14,843 nucleotides of DNA from Treponema sp. UBA7570 (GTDB lineage: Bacteria; Spirochaetota; Spirochaetia; Treponematales; Treponemataceae): NCBI GenBank assembly GCA_002477955.1, contig DLLE01000011.1:22815-37657 (forward strand), given 5' to 3'. Both the position numbers and the translations under genes were made by a program. Below are positions 1 through 7,893 of this stretch, one piece after another. The notes beneath the pieces are model-generated. The model saw nothing but the letters and a program-made list of their open reading frames with translations, had not been told where the DNA came from and ran no database searches. How positions within the stretch are numbered: position 1 is the stretch's first letter; the number at the start of each line of letters is the position of its first letter.

Positions 1-30
1 TTTAATCTTGACTTTTTATGGGAGTAATCT

Positions 31-855
31 ATGAAAAAGAGTTTAAAAAAATCAATTTTGGCTTTGGCTGTTGCTATGGTTTCGACAGTGGTTTTTGCTC
101 AGGACGCGCGTTCAATAGTCGATGCGGCATTGAACATTAAAAAACCTGCATATAACCATTCTATTATCGAAATGGATCTTATCAACAAAGCCGGCAATAT
201 TGAAGAGCATCGTATTATTGATGAGCTTGGGCGCCACAACGAAAAAACAGACACTTCTGACGTTGTAATGAATTTTAAGGTCAGCAACAACAAGTCAAAT
301 CAGGGAATTAAATTCTTGCAGATGGAAAACAAAGGCAAGGACGATGACAAGTGGATTTATATGCCTTCGCTCAAAACTACTCGCCGTGTAAATTCTTCTG
401 AAGGAAGCAAATCTTTTACAGGAACTGACGCAAGCTACGACGATATGTCTACACGCGATCTTGACGATGATACTCATGAACTTTTGGCAGAAGAAAACAA
501 AAACGGTTATGACTGCTGGAAAATTAAATCAACTCCAACAGCGGCAACTGTTGCAAAAGCTCAGTATCAGTATCGCATTCAGTGGATTGACAAAAAAACA
601 AACGTTCCTGTTTATGCAGAAATGTATGACAAAAAAGACGGAAGCCTTTTGAAGGTTTTGACGGTTGATTCTATTGAAAATATTCAGGGATATACGATTA
701 CTACTTCGACAACCCTCAAGAACGTAAAATCTGGACATTCGACAAGAATTGCAGCCCAGAAAAATCCAAAGAGTCCGAACGGCTACAATATCATTCTTGA
801 CAAACCGATTCCAGACAATGTATTTACACAGAACTATTTGAATACAGCGAAATAA
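31..855 (+). CDS. LolA-like outer membrane lipoprotein-sorting protein
   Basis: This 274-residue exported protein resembles the LolA-like 'outer membrane lipoprotein-sorting protein' family, which shares the LolA/LolB fold and often sits beside RND/MMPL transporters. Residues 1-23 form a signal peptide (KK-rich start, hydrophobic core, VFA-Q cleavage). The family signatures are visible: WIYMPSLKTTRRV at 108-120 and SFTGTDASYDDMS at 128-140. No lipobox cysteine follows the signal, so the mature protein is probably soluble in the periplasm. The start is supported by GGGAG at 20-24, 6 nt before the ATG. Its neighbour on the same strand is a beta-barrel protein. In related clusters a transporter gene precedes this pair; here that would lie left of the window and cannot be seen. 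A role in moving lipid or lipoprotein to the outer membrane is inference from family and context. Confidence 0.82.
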   Translation: MKKSLKKSILALAVAMVSTVVFAQDARSIVDAALNIKKPAYNHSIIEMDLINKAGNIEEHRIIDELGRHNEKTDTSDVVMNFKVSNNKSNQGIKFLQMENKGKDDDKWIYMPSLKTTRRVNSSEGSKSFTGTDASYDDMSTRDLDDDTHELLAEENKNGYDCWKIKSTPTAATVAKAQYQYRIQWIDKKTNVPVYAEMYDKKDGSLLKVLTVDSIENIQGYTITTSTTLKNVKSGHSTRIAAQKNPKSPNGYNIILDKPIPDNVFTQNYLNTAK

Positions 856-862
856 TTGACTT

Positions 863-910
863 AACTCCGTTGCAGCGGTTTCTTTGGTCCTGTTGTGGCG
901 GAGTTTTTTT
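863..910 (+). terminator. Intrinsic terminator between the LolA-like and barrel genes
   Basis: A 7-bp perfect stem, AACTCCG (863-869) with CGGAGTT (899-905), encloses a 29-nt loop and runs into eight T residues starting at 904. It begins 8 nt after the upstream stop codon. It probably reduces rather than abolishes expression of the next gene, which has its own Shine-Dalgarno 13 nt after the T run but little room for a separate promoter. Confidence 0.6.
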
Positions 911-928
911 TATTTATAGGAATAGTTT

Positions 929-2416
929 ATGAAAAAAATAAAATTTATCGGGCTTTTTACAGCCGCACTTTTTGCAGCAAGTTTTGTTTTTGCTGACGAT
1001 TTTGATTTTGGCGATGATTTTGGAGGCGACTTTGGCGGAGATTTTGGCGATTCTTCCGCTTCTTTTGCCGGCGGCGCCCTCGAAGTAAACGGAGAAGCGC
1101 AGATTGATTTTCGCGCTTATTTTGATGATGAAGATGAATATGGACTTCCTGTTGGCGAGTGGAAAACCGACACAAATCCAAAAGGCAAAATCAATTTAAA
1201 ATACTCAAATTCGGCAGTTTCTGCGGAAGCAAAATTCGCATTCAGCAAGGACGTTCTTGAAAATTACAGGGAAGATGTAATTGACGAGCTTACGCTTGAA
1301 TCTTATCTTGGAAATTTTGTTGTTCAGGCAGGAAAAATGAAGGTTGTCTGGGGAAAAGGCGACAAACTGCATGCTGTAGACAATTTTAACGCGAACGACT
1401 ACACGGATTTTATAATTCCTGACTACATTGACAGAAGAATTGCAGAACCGATGATTCGTGTGCTTTATAATGTTCCAAAAGACGTCGGCCCTTTCTCTTC
1501 GAGCAGATTTGAACTGGTTTGGACTCCAACAATGACGGCCGACCGCTATGCTTCGGGCGGAAGATGGGTGCCGGCGCAGGTTGCAAGCTTGAAAAGTAAG
1601 CTGACTGGTTTTGCAGAAACTTATATTAAAAATGTCGCTGCAACATCTCAGCTTGCCGCTGTAAAAATGCTCAGCAATTCCTCTTCTCTTGCGGACAATC
1701 TTTATCCTGACACAAACCAGCTCAAATATATGCAGGCTGGCGCGCGGTTCACGACCACAACCGGCTCTCTTGACTGGGGCTTGAGCTACTACGTTGGAAG
1801 AAACAAGCGCGCTTCTTTTGACTACAGCAAAATTGGAAGTTTCGTTTCGACTTATCTTGAAACAGGCGACGCAGACGATGACGACAAATTTATCGACTAC
1901 GACTTTTTGCAGGTTTTCGGTCTTGAGGCTGCAAAAACTTTCGGAGCGTACAATTTCCGCGCAGAGGCGGCTTACAATCTCACAAAAGACACTGCCGGAG
2001 ACGACCCGACGATTCAGAACAACTCGATTGCGTGGGTTGCAGGTTTTGACCGCGACCTGCCAATCAGCGAGCTTAACGTGAATATTCAGGGGCAGGGCAG
2101 GCACATTCTTCATCACGATAAAATCGATGACAACGAGTATGACACAGAAAACGGAACATTCACAAACGACATTAAAATCGTCCTGAATATTTCTGACAGC
2201 TGGAATCATGGAAAAGTAAAGCCTGAGGTGAGCGCAGTTTACGGTTTTCAGCATTATGACTTGATTGTAATGCCGAAAATCACTTGGTATGTTTCTGACG
2301 GACTTGAGTTCTGTGCAAAAGGAATGTATATGGCAAGCTACAAGAGCGACAAGACCGAATTTGAAGGCTGGCACAACAACGGCTTTGTTCAGTTGGGAGC
2401 AAAATACACGTTCTAA
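929..2416 (+). CDS. DUF1302-like outer membrane beta-barrel protein
   Basis: This 495-residue secreted protein is probably an outer-membrane beta-barrel. A signal peptide covers residues 1-22 (cleavage after VFA). A short Asp/Gly/Phe repeat of the DFGG type follows at about 24-41. The rest is amphipathic beta-strand with aromatic residues at strand ends, finishing in Y-T-F as barrel proteins do. The segment GKMKVVWGKGDKL (135-147), followed by DNFNANDYTDF, resembles the conserved core of DUF1302 proteins, which usually accompany LolA-like proteins and RND transporters. AGGA at 918-921, 7 nt upstream, supports the start. Substrate and function are unknown; a porin-like or lipid-transport accessory role is inferred from the neighbour. 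A long open frame on the opposite strand (2530 to 1205) is a shadow of this gene. Confidence 0.75.
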   Translation: MKKIKFIGLFTAALFAASFVFADDFDFGDDFGGDFGGDFGDSSASFAGGALEVNGEAQIDFRAYFDDEDEYGLPVGEWKTDTNPKGKINLKYSNSAVSAEAKFAFSKDVLENYREDVIDELTLESYLGNFVVQAGKMKVVWGKGDKLHAVDNFNANDYTDFIIPDYIDRRIAEPMIRVLYNVPKDVGPFSSSRFELVWTPTMTADRYASGGRWVPAQVASLKSKLTGFAETYIKNVAATSQLAAVKMLSNSSSLADNLYPDTNQLKYMQAGARFTTTTGSLDWGLSYYVGRNKRASFDYSKIGSFVSTYLETGDADDDDKFIDYDFLQVFGLEAAKTFGAYNFRAEAAYNLTKDTAGDDPTIQNNSIAWVAGFDRDLPISELNVNIQGQGRHILHHDKIDDNEYDTENGTFTNDIKIVLNISDSWNHGKVKPEVSAVYGFQHYDLIVMPKITWYVSDGLEFCAKGMYMASYKSDKTEFEGWHNNGFVQLGAKYTF

Positions 2417-2421
2417 TTTTT

Positions 2422-2528
2422 CGGGCAAGGGAGATAGTAGTGGCAGCGGAGCTGGTGCGCAGCACCGAAGGCGCGCAAGACGCCGTAGCCACGAATAGCC
2501 CGGTTTTTTGCGCAGCAAAAAATGACCC
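2422..2528. repeat. GC-rich structured intergenic element, possible dispersed palindromic repeat
   Basis: This 107-nt stretch is much richer in GC than its surroundings and is packed with complementary arms. CGGGC (2422-2426) pairs with GCCCG (2498-2502), and GTGGC (2440-2444) pairs with GCCAC (2488-2492). Inside are two hairpins: GGTGC-gca-GCACC (2454-2466) and GGCG/CGCC (2470-2484). A third hairpin, TTTTTTGC-gca-GCAAAAAA (2504-2522), follows. The 9-mer TGCGCAGCA occurs in the loops of both GCA hairpins. The layout recalls REP/BIME-like elements or a structured RNA. No convincing reading frame occupies it. Whether other copies exist in the genome cannot be seen here. Confidence 0.5.
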
Positions 2529-2548
2529 AAAATTAAAATTTAAAAATA

Positions 2549-2586
2549 AAAAATCCCCGAAGCTAAATGGCTTTTGGGGATTTTTT
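2549..2586. terminator. Strong bidirectional intrinsic terminator between barrel gene and efp
   Basis: AATCCCC (2552-2558) pairs with GGGGATT (2576-2582). The stem extends inward through AAGC/GCTT to a small TAAATG loop. A-rich DNA lies on the left and a T run on the right, so the hairpin is followed by U residues on both strands. It sits about 23 nt after the efp stop and closes the minus-strand operon. It also ends transcription from the convergent barrel gene. Confidence 0.9.
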
Positions 2587-2604
2587 TACGCAGTTGTTTT
2601 GAAA

Positions 2605-3174
2605 TTAGTCCTTTGCGCGTTCTACGAATGAACCGTCGCGTGTATCGATTACAATGCGGTCGTCTGTGTTGCAGAACAGAGGAACTTTTACTTCCATTCC
2701 TGTGTCGAGAGTTGCAGGTTTTGTTGATTTTCCAGAAGTGTCGCCTTTTACGCCTGGCTCGCAGTATGTGATTGTGCGTGTTACGTTTACTGGGAGAACA
2801 ACGCCAACTGGTTTGTCGTTGTAGTAAGTAACAGAAACTTCGTAGTCGTCATCTGGAGAGATGTAGCCGGCATTGTCGCCAAGATAATCTTTGTCCAGCA
2901 TGATGTCATCGTAAGTTTCCTGATCCATAAAGTGATATTCGTTGCCATCGATGTAAGAAAGTTTTACAGTTTTTTTAACAAGATCAACTTCCTCAAATTT
3001 TTCACCGGCATCAAGACCAAGCTGCATTGTTGAGCCTGTTACGATATTCTGAACGCGGAGGTTTGTAACCATGCCCTGGCGTCCGCCTTTCTGTCCGAGA
3101 AGTTTCTGAACAATAAGAGGGCTGCCTTCATACATAAAAGCTGTTCCGACTCTGATTTCGTTTGTCATTAACAT
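2605..3174 (-). CDS. efp: Translation elongation factor P (arginine-type)
   Basis: EF-P binds stalled ribosomes next to the P-site tRNA and speeds peptide-bond formation at polyproline stretches. At 189 residues it has the normal family length, with a KOW-like N domain (about 1-62) and two OB-fold domains. The tip loop of domain I reads QKGGRQG and places arginine at residue 32. This aligns with Arg32 of proteobacterial EF-Ps that EarP rhamnosylates, not with the lysine of EpmA-type proteins. The first ATG is preferred over the one two codons later because GAGG (3184-3187) lies 9 nt upstream of it, and this start gives residue number 32. The partner enzyme gene earP lies 67 nt upstream on the same strand, and a terminator follows directly. 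A separate promoter in the gap probably boosts expression. Confidence 0.95.
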   Translation of the reverse strand: MLMTNEIRVGTAFMYEGSPLIVQKLLGQKGGRQGMVTNLRVQNIVTGSTMQLGLDAGEKFEEVDLVKKTVKLSYIDGNEYHFMDQETYDDIMLDKDYLGDNAGYISPDDDYEVSVTYYNDKPVGVVLPVNVTRTITYCEPGVKGDTSGKSTKPATLDTGMEVKVPLFCNTDDRIVIDTRDGSFVERAKD

Positions 3175-3192
3175 AATATGTTACCTCAAAAA

Positions 3193-3206
3193 AATAAACG
3201 TTTATT
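3193..3206. promoter_or_regulatory. 14-bp perfect palindrome in the efp leader
   Basis: AATAAACGTTTATT is a perfect 14-bp palindrome lying between the likely -10 region and the Shine-Dalgarno site of efp. Its position suits a repressor-binding site. It is AT-rich, so chance cannot be excluded, and no regulator is identified. Confidence 0.3.
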
Positions 3207-3211
3207 CTATA

Positions 3212-3240
3212 ATACTAGTGCTTATTGGACTTTTTTTCAA
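3212..3240 (-). promoter_or_regulatory. Possible promoter upstream of efp
   Basis: On the minus strand TTGAAA (3240-3235) and TAGTAT (3217-3212) are separated by 17 nt in the gap between earP and efp. The -35 box matches consensus at five of six positions and the -10 box at four of six. A dedicated promoter would let efp be expressed more strongly than the low-abundance enzyme encoded upstream. The region is AT-rich, so this is tentative. Confidence 0.4.
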
Positions 3241-4383
3241 CTACTGCAAGGTTTCAAGAAAGTTGAGCAGGTTTTTGGCAAAGTTGCCGTTTTGAAAAAG
3301 ATTTTCAGAAAAATTTTCAAAAAAAGCCGTTAACTCGCCTTGTGCTGCTTTTTGAAAAAAATCATAAAGCGCATTTTCGTTCAATTTTGCATCTGGAGTG
3401 TTGTATTCATTCCAAAGAGTTGAAAGTTCGGTTTTTAAGTTTTTTCCGCAAACAAAGGGCAGCATTTTTTCTAAAAGGGCATTAACCTTTACAAGCTGGT
3501 AATTTTCGTCTTGAACGTATGCGTGCCAAAAAAAAGGTTTGCCGGAAAGACATGCCCTTGCAAGGCTTTCTTCGCCGCGGACAAAGTTAAAGTCGCTTGT
3601 GCAGAGAATTTTGTCCCATTCTTCCTGCGTTAAAAAAGGCAGTTGAACGAAATTCACCTTTTTTTCAGTCTGTTCCCAGGCTTTTTTTGCAAAAGGCAGG
3701 CTTTTTCCTGCGGCCGCAAGAACTTTTACGTTAAAGTCCGGATTTTTTTGTCTTTGTGTTTCCTGAATGCGGTTTAGAGAGTTAAAAATTTGAACAAACT
3801 CGCGTTCGTAAGAAAAAATTGTAACACAAAACTCATTTTTGTTTTTTGGAAGATTTTTCGATTCTTTTAAGGTTTTTAAAAACTGGCTGTCGATTAAAAG
3901 TCCTGCCGTTTTTTTTGTAAATCCCGGCATAAAAAACATTTTTTTTACATTTGGGCTTCTCGTATAGCACTTTAAAAGATGAAAGTCGTCGGCGTATTCT
4001 TCTGCTGTTAAGTATTCGATATTAAAAATATGGAAAATTTCTTTTACATTCTTGTCAAAAAGAATTTTTTCAAGCCAGTCTGGCCGTCCGCACTGAAAAC
4101 ATTCGAGAATAATTGGAAAAGGGTTTGAGCTGAATGTAAAATCTTCGCTTTGGTTCCAGTCTAAAATTTGCCATCTTGTGTTTTTGTAGTCGAAAAATTG
4201 AGATTTTTTGCCGGGCTCAATTTTTTTTGCCATTGAAGCAAAACTTTCCAATTCTGAACAGACGAGTGTAAGATTTAGAGAAGAATCGAGGTCGCTCAAG
4301 GCTTTTGCAAGCCTGTAGACAACTCCAATATCACCATAATTGTCTACAACCTTGCACAAAATCATTATATTTTTGTTTTGCAT
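3241..4383 (-). CDS. earP: EF-P arginine rhamnosyltransferase EarP
   Basis: EarP is a cytoplasmic GT-B-fold inverting glycosyltransferase that transfers rhamnose from dTDP-rhamnose to Arg32 of EF-P. The 380 residues match the family length. The N-terminal signature KVVDNYGDIGVVYRLAKAL is intact, with Asp14 and Asp18 at the places of the conserved catalytic aspartates. The C-terminal motif RGEESLARA (269-277) supplies the conserved glutamates of the nucleotide-sugar site (Glu271/Glu272). Its substrate gene efp follows 67 nt downstream. The ATG starts immediately after the lipase TAA, with no gap. The only Shine-Dalgarno candidate, GGA about 12 nt upstream inside the lipase end, is weak, so translation is probably coupled to the lipase. 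The sequence and the Arg32-type EF-P support each other strongly. Confidence 0.93.
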   Translation of the reverse strand: MQNKNIMILCKVVDNYGDIGVVYRLAKALSDLDSSLNLTLVCSELESFASMAKKIEPGKKSQFFDYKNTRWQILDWNQSEDFTFSSNPFPIILECFQCGRPDWLEKILFDKNVKEIFHIFNIEYLTAEEYADDFHLLKCYTRSPNVKKMFFMPGFTKKTAGLLIDSQFLKTLKESKNLPKNKNEFCVTIFSYEREFVQIFNSLNRIQETQRQKNPDFNVKVLAAAGKSLPFAKKAWEQTEKKVNFVQLPFLTQEEWDKILCTSDFNFVRGEESLARACLSGKPFFWHAYVQDENYQLVKVNALLEKMLPFVCGKNLKTELSTLWNEYNTPDAKLNENALYDFFQKAAQGELTAFFENFSENLFQNGNFAKNLLNFLETLQ

Positions 4384-6573
4384 TTAAAATTTTATTCCAA
4401 AAGACAGGTTTGGAACTATTCGAATTTTTGAGCCTGTCCAAACCTGGCCTGTTGTTTTTAAGCGGTATGAATCGTCAAAGGCTGCATCGTTAAAGTCAGA
4501 AATGTGCATATCGAAATTAGCCGCCATAAACAATTGTGTCTTGTGGCGAGGTTTAAACGAAAGAGAAAATCTTACGGTAGGCACAACGTTGAATCGGTCA
4601 TCTTTTTCTTCGATGTCGTCGGAATAAGCATAAAAAAGATTTGCAAAAATTTCTGTATCGAGAAGAATTTTGCTTACTAAAATGCTTTGATGTCCAATTC
4701 CCGGACTTGCCTCGAATGAGCGTCCTATTTTTGCGGCATTGTGTCCTAAAAGAAGCGAACCATATAATTTTGTTGAACCGGCATGGATTCCTGCGTTGAA
4801 TGAACCGCTTGTTGAGGCAGAAAATTCCCCCATAAGCCTGAATTTTGAAACACTTTTTAGATTTCCCTTTTTACGGATTATATTTGCTTGCGGATTGCCG
4901 ATTTTTTCAAAATCAATTTTTGTAAAGGCTGGGGTTAGAGTTTCTGAATTGCAGCTGTAAATTTTTGAGTTGTATGGATATAAAATTGTTTCTTCGGATT
5001 CTTCAATAAAAACTCCGGCTGCAGAATAATGCTGAACAGAAACTTTTAGCATTGTAGGAATTATGCTTTCCTTGCTTACCGCAATTTCGTAATTTCGATT
5101 TACTGGAAGTCCGAGTGCAACCTGCCCTTGAAGAAGAGAATTTGCCGCTAAGGGAAGCTCTACCTTTGAAAAATTAACTTTTCCGTCCAGAATAGTTGCT
5201 ACAACCTTTCCGTCGCTATCAAAAACTGCATAGTCGCCGGCGCCTTTTAAGAGAAGAATGTCTGTTCCGACAGATGAATAAACATTTTCCTCATCTGTCG
5301 ACATAATCCACGAAAGGTAAGTCTCCATTGCGTGCATATCGGCAAAGCAGTTGATTAAGTAATTTATATCAACATCAAAATTTTTATAGCACCATCGGGT
5401 TGCCGCCGCAAAAATTGCGCCTTGCTTTTCTGTCCTTGAATCAGATTTTTCTTCGACTTCATTTTCGGTTTTTGTTTCGTCTTTTTTTGGAAAAATTCTC
5501 CAGAATGCAGAAATTGCGCGGTCGTGAAGAGCCGTAATTCCATTGTAAAAAGTATAAACATTTTTGTTCAGCCTTGATAGAATTGAACTGCACTGAATCG
5601 GCAAAAACGGACCTGTCGTAAACGGACAGTAGTCGCGCAGCATAAATTTATTAAAGTATTTATTCATTGCTGGAATATATTCATCTTCGTATTTTTTGGG
5701 ATCGGTATTCCAATTGTTTATTAAAACTTTTGTCTGACCGTATTTTTTGTATTTCCAGCTTTTGTAATTTGGCGGAACTGACGGAACAATATCTTCGGCA
5801 TTTACAATGTTCCAGATAAAATCGTATTTTTTGTTATAAACGCTGTCATTTGTAGTAACATTTGGAGAAGCAAAAGTGTAGGTGTAGATGTAGTTTGTGT
5901 CAAAAAGCTCAGCGTCGCACAGTTGGGCGGAAAGAAGATTTGCAATTGCCGCTCCACGGGAGTGTCCTGTTATTAAAAGGCAGCTATCGTCTATGTCGAT
6001 TTTATTTCTCAAAAGAAAGGCAATCAGCGCGTTTTCGACGAGTTTTGTGGTTTTCAAAAAACCTTCATGATATTCAGTTTCATTGCCAGTTTTGTCGGAA
6101 ATGTTTACATTTGAAATCCATTCGTTTGCGTTGAGGGGAGTTCCGCGGATTACAATTATAATCAGATTTTTTTTTGAATTTGAACCGGTGATTTGTTTTG
6201 TCGCAAAACTAAAAGCCGCCTGGTCATTTCCCCAGACAGGATTGTCGTAATTGATAGAATAATGAAATTCAATCTGTTTTTCTGAAATTCCGAGGGCTTT
6301 GTAGCATTGAAGAATTAAATTTGAACTTTGCCCGATGTCGCTGTCTTCGTAAGAAACGGCGGAAAAAATTCCTGCAATACGCGCAATGTTATGGTTATAA
6401 AGAGTAGCAGGTTTTTCGCCGAACCATTTTTCATTCCAGTCTGCCGAAATCATTATTGGGCTTTCTTCGATTGTAACAAGACTTTTTACTGGAAAAGAAA
6501 TTCTTTCTGCTTGAGAAAGCGCCGCCATTGTAAAAATGGCGGCTGTGCTGAGAGTTCTTTTTATTAAATTCAT
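4384..6573 (-). CDS. Secreted class 3 lipase with C-terminal beta-barrel-like domain
   Basis: This 729-residue protein has a signal peptide (about 1-22) and an alpha/beta-hydrolase of the class 3 lipase type. The nucleophile elbow GHSRG (203-207) places the catalytic serine at 205. NAEDIVPSVP (258-267) supplies the probable Asp261, and the late DMHAMETY (412-419) supplies the probable His414. A charged low-complexity insert (about 362-388) separates the last two. Residues 440-560 look like a beta-sandwich. From 577 to the terminal F-G-I-K-F the chain becomes a series of amphipathic strands with aromatic ends, as in a small outer-membrane beta-barrel. The protein may thus be anchored in, or displayed through, the outer membrane; this is inference. 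AAGGA about 10 nt upstream supports the start. The gene follows htrA by 20 nt and abuts earP. The natural substrate is unknown. Confidence 0.82.
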   Translation of the reverse strand: MNLIKRTLSTAAIFTMAALSQAERISFPVKSLVTIEESPIMISADWNEKWFGEKPATLYNHNIARIAGIFSAVSYEDSDIGQSSNLILQCYKALGISEKQIEFHYSINYDNPVWGNDQAAFSFATKQITGSNSKKNLIIIVIRGTPLNANEWISNVNISDKTGNETEYHEGFLKTTKLVENALIAFLLRNKIDIDDSCLLITGHSRGAAIANLLSAQLCDAELFDTNYIYTYTFASPNVTTNDSVYNKKYDFIWNIVNAEDIVPSVPPNYKSWKYKKYGQTKVLINNWNTDPKKYEDEYIPAMNKYFNKFMLRDYCPFTTGPFLPIQCSSILSRLNKNVYTFYNGITALHDRAISAFWRIFPKKDETKTENEVEEKSDSRTEKQGAIFAAATRWCYKNFDVDINYLINCFADMHAMETYLSWIMSTDEENVYSSVGTDILLLKGAGDYAVFDSDGKVVATILDGKVNFSKVELPLAANSLLQGQVALGLPVNRNYEIAVSKESIIPTMLKVSVQHYSAAGVFIEESEETILYPYNSKIYSCNSETLTPAFTKIDFEKIGNPQANIIRKKGNLKSVSKFRLMGEFSASTSGSFNAGIHAGSTKLYGSLLLGHNAAKIGRSFEASPGIGHQSILVSKILLDTEIFANLFYAYSDDIEEKDDRFNVVPTVRFSLSFKPRHKTQLFMAANFDMHISDFNDAAFDDSYRLKTTGQVWTGSKIRIVPNLSFGIKF

Positions 6574-6593
6574 TTTTTCTTTTTCCTTAAAAT

Positions 6594-7877
6594 TTAAAGC
6601 GGTGTTCCATTGGGTTCTGAATCGGTGTCAATTCCATCGAGAACCAGTTTGATTTTTTCAAAATTGCCGTTGCGGAAAACAGTAACGGTTACTGTGTCAT
6701 TCGGTTTTTTTGATTCAAGCGCGCTCGTATAATCTGCGTAAGTGCGAATGTTTATTCCGTCGATTCCGGTGATTATGTCGCCGCCAAGATAAATTGTAGA
6801 TGAATTAAAGCGGCTTCCGTATTGAACAGGCTTTGTTCCGCCCAAAATTCCTGCTTTCTCTGCGCTGCTGCCTTCTTTTACCTGGCTTACGAGAATTCCG
6901 TAATTGATTTTTAAGCCTGCATATTGCGCAATGCTTGAAGTCATCTGAACCGGAGAGATTTGAATTGTTCCGCGCCGGACTTTTCCATATTTCAAAAGAT
7001 CGTTTACAACGCGCTGCGCCGTGCTTACAGGAACTGCAAAGCCAATTCCGGCAGATGAGCCTGAATTTGAAATTATCATTGTGTTTATGCCGACCATTCT
7101 TCCTCTTGTGTCTAAAAGCGGTCCCCCGGAATTTCCTGGATTGATTGCTGCATCGGTCTGAATCATATTTCTGATAATTACATTCGCGCTTTCCTGAATA
7201 GGTCTTCCCAGTCCGGAAATTATTCCTGTTGTCATTGTTCGTTCAAGGGCAAACGGGTTGCCGATTGCAATAACTTTCTGTCCAACTTTTAATTCGCTTG
7301 AATCTCCAAAATCGATTGTCTTAAGCTTTATGTTTTCCGGCGGATCAAATTTTAAAACTGCAATGTCGCTTTCAATATCTTTTCCAATGACAGTTCCTGG
7401 ATAACTAGTTCCGTCTGCGAGCGATATATTGATTTTGTTTGCCTTGCTGATTACATGCACGTTCGTAACTACATATCCGCGTTTGTCGATTATTGAGCCT
7501 GAGCCTGAGCCTCCGTCCTGAACGACAGGCTCTAAAAACCAGTTGATTCCCATAACCTGCGTTGTAATGTTTACGACGGCTTCATTGCATTTTTCGTAAA
7601 CAAAAATATTCTGTTCTTCGTCCTGCGTGTATTGAGAAACTGTAGAAGCGGCCGGCGTTGCAATATTTTTTTGAGGCAAAACTTCTTCTACAAATTCTGC
7701 TTTTTCGGAATTCTGCTGACTTTGAACGTTCTCGGTTTGTGTCTGGCCTGTTTTTTCAGAATTTTCAGACTTTAAGTTTTTTTGAATTGCAAAAACTGCC
7801 GCGCTGGCAAAAACAGCGCCTGCAAGAATTCCTGTTAATGTGTTTTTTATCATCTGCTGTTTTGAATATAATTTCAT
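6594..7877 (-). CDS. HtrA/Deg-type periplasmic serine protease, single PDZ
   Basis: This is a trypsin-like envelope-stress protease and chaperone of the DegP/DegQ/DegS family. The catalytic triad is intact: His141 in TNVHVI, Asp171 in ESDIAVLKF and Ser250 in NPGNSGGP. One PDZ domain follows (about 305-415) and ends in a short acidic tail. A hydrophobic segment (about 10-30) after basic residues is a membrane anchor or signal peptide, followed by a Gln/Glu/Ser-rich linker (35-95). One PDZ and a retained anchor would make it DegS-like, but spirochaete HtrA proteins vary. The start at 7877 is chosen because GGAGG (7884-7888) lies 6 nt upstream. The longer frame from 7946 would overlap the preceding gene and lacks such a site. 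The 427-residue protein is translated 16 nt after the PEGA gene, so the two are very likely co-transcribed. Confidence 0.92.
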   Translation of the reverse strand: MKLYSKQQMIKNTLTGILAGAVFASAAVFAIQKNLKSENSEKTGQTQTENVQSQQNSEKAEFVEEVLPQKNIATPAASTVSQYTQDEEQNIFVYEKCNEAVVNITTQVMGINWFLEPVVQDGGSGSGSIIDKRGYVVTNVHVISKANKINISLADGTSYPGTVIGKDIESDIAVLKFDPPENIKLKTIDFGDSSELKVGQKVIAIGNPFALERTMTTGIISGLGRPIQESANVIIRNMIQTDAAINPGNSGGPLLDTRGRMVGINTMIISNSGSSAGIGFAVPVSTAQRVVNDLLKYGKVRRGTIQISPVQMTSSIAQYAGLKINYGILVSQVKEGSSAEKAGILGGTKPVQYGSRFNSSTIYLGGDIITGIDGINIRTYADYTSALESKKPNDTVTVTVFRNGNFEKIKLVLDGIDTDSEPNGTPL

Positions 7878-7893
7878 CTTTCGCCTCCAGTTT

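Noticed and set aside
1205..2530. 441-codon open frame on the minus strand
   Set aside because: It lies entirely antisense to the barrel gene, has no signal or domain, is rich in Arg/Cys/Val typical of shadow frames, and its start falls in the structured repeat. The plus-strand gene has a signal peptide, a ribosome binding site and family motifs.
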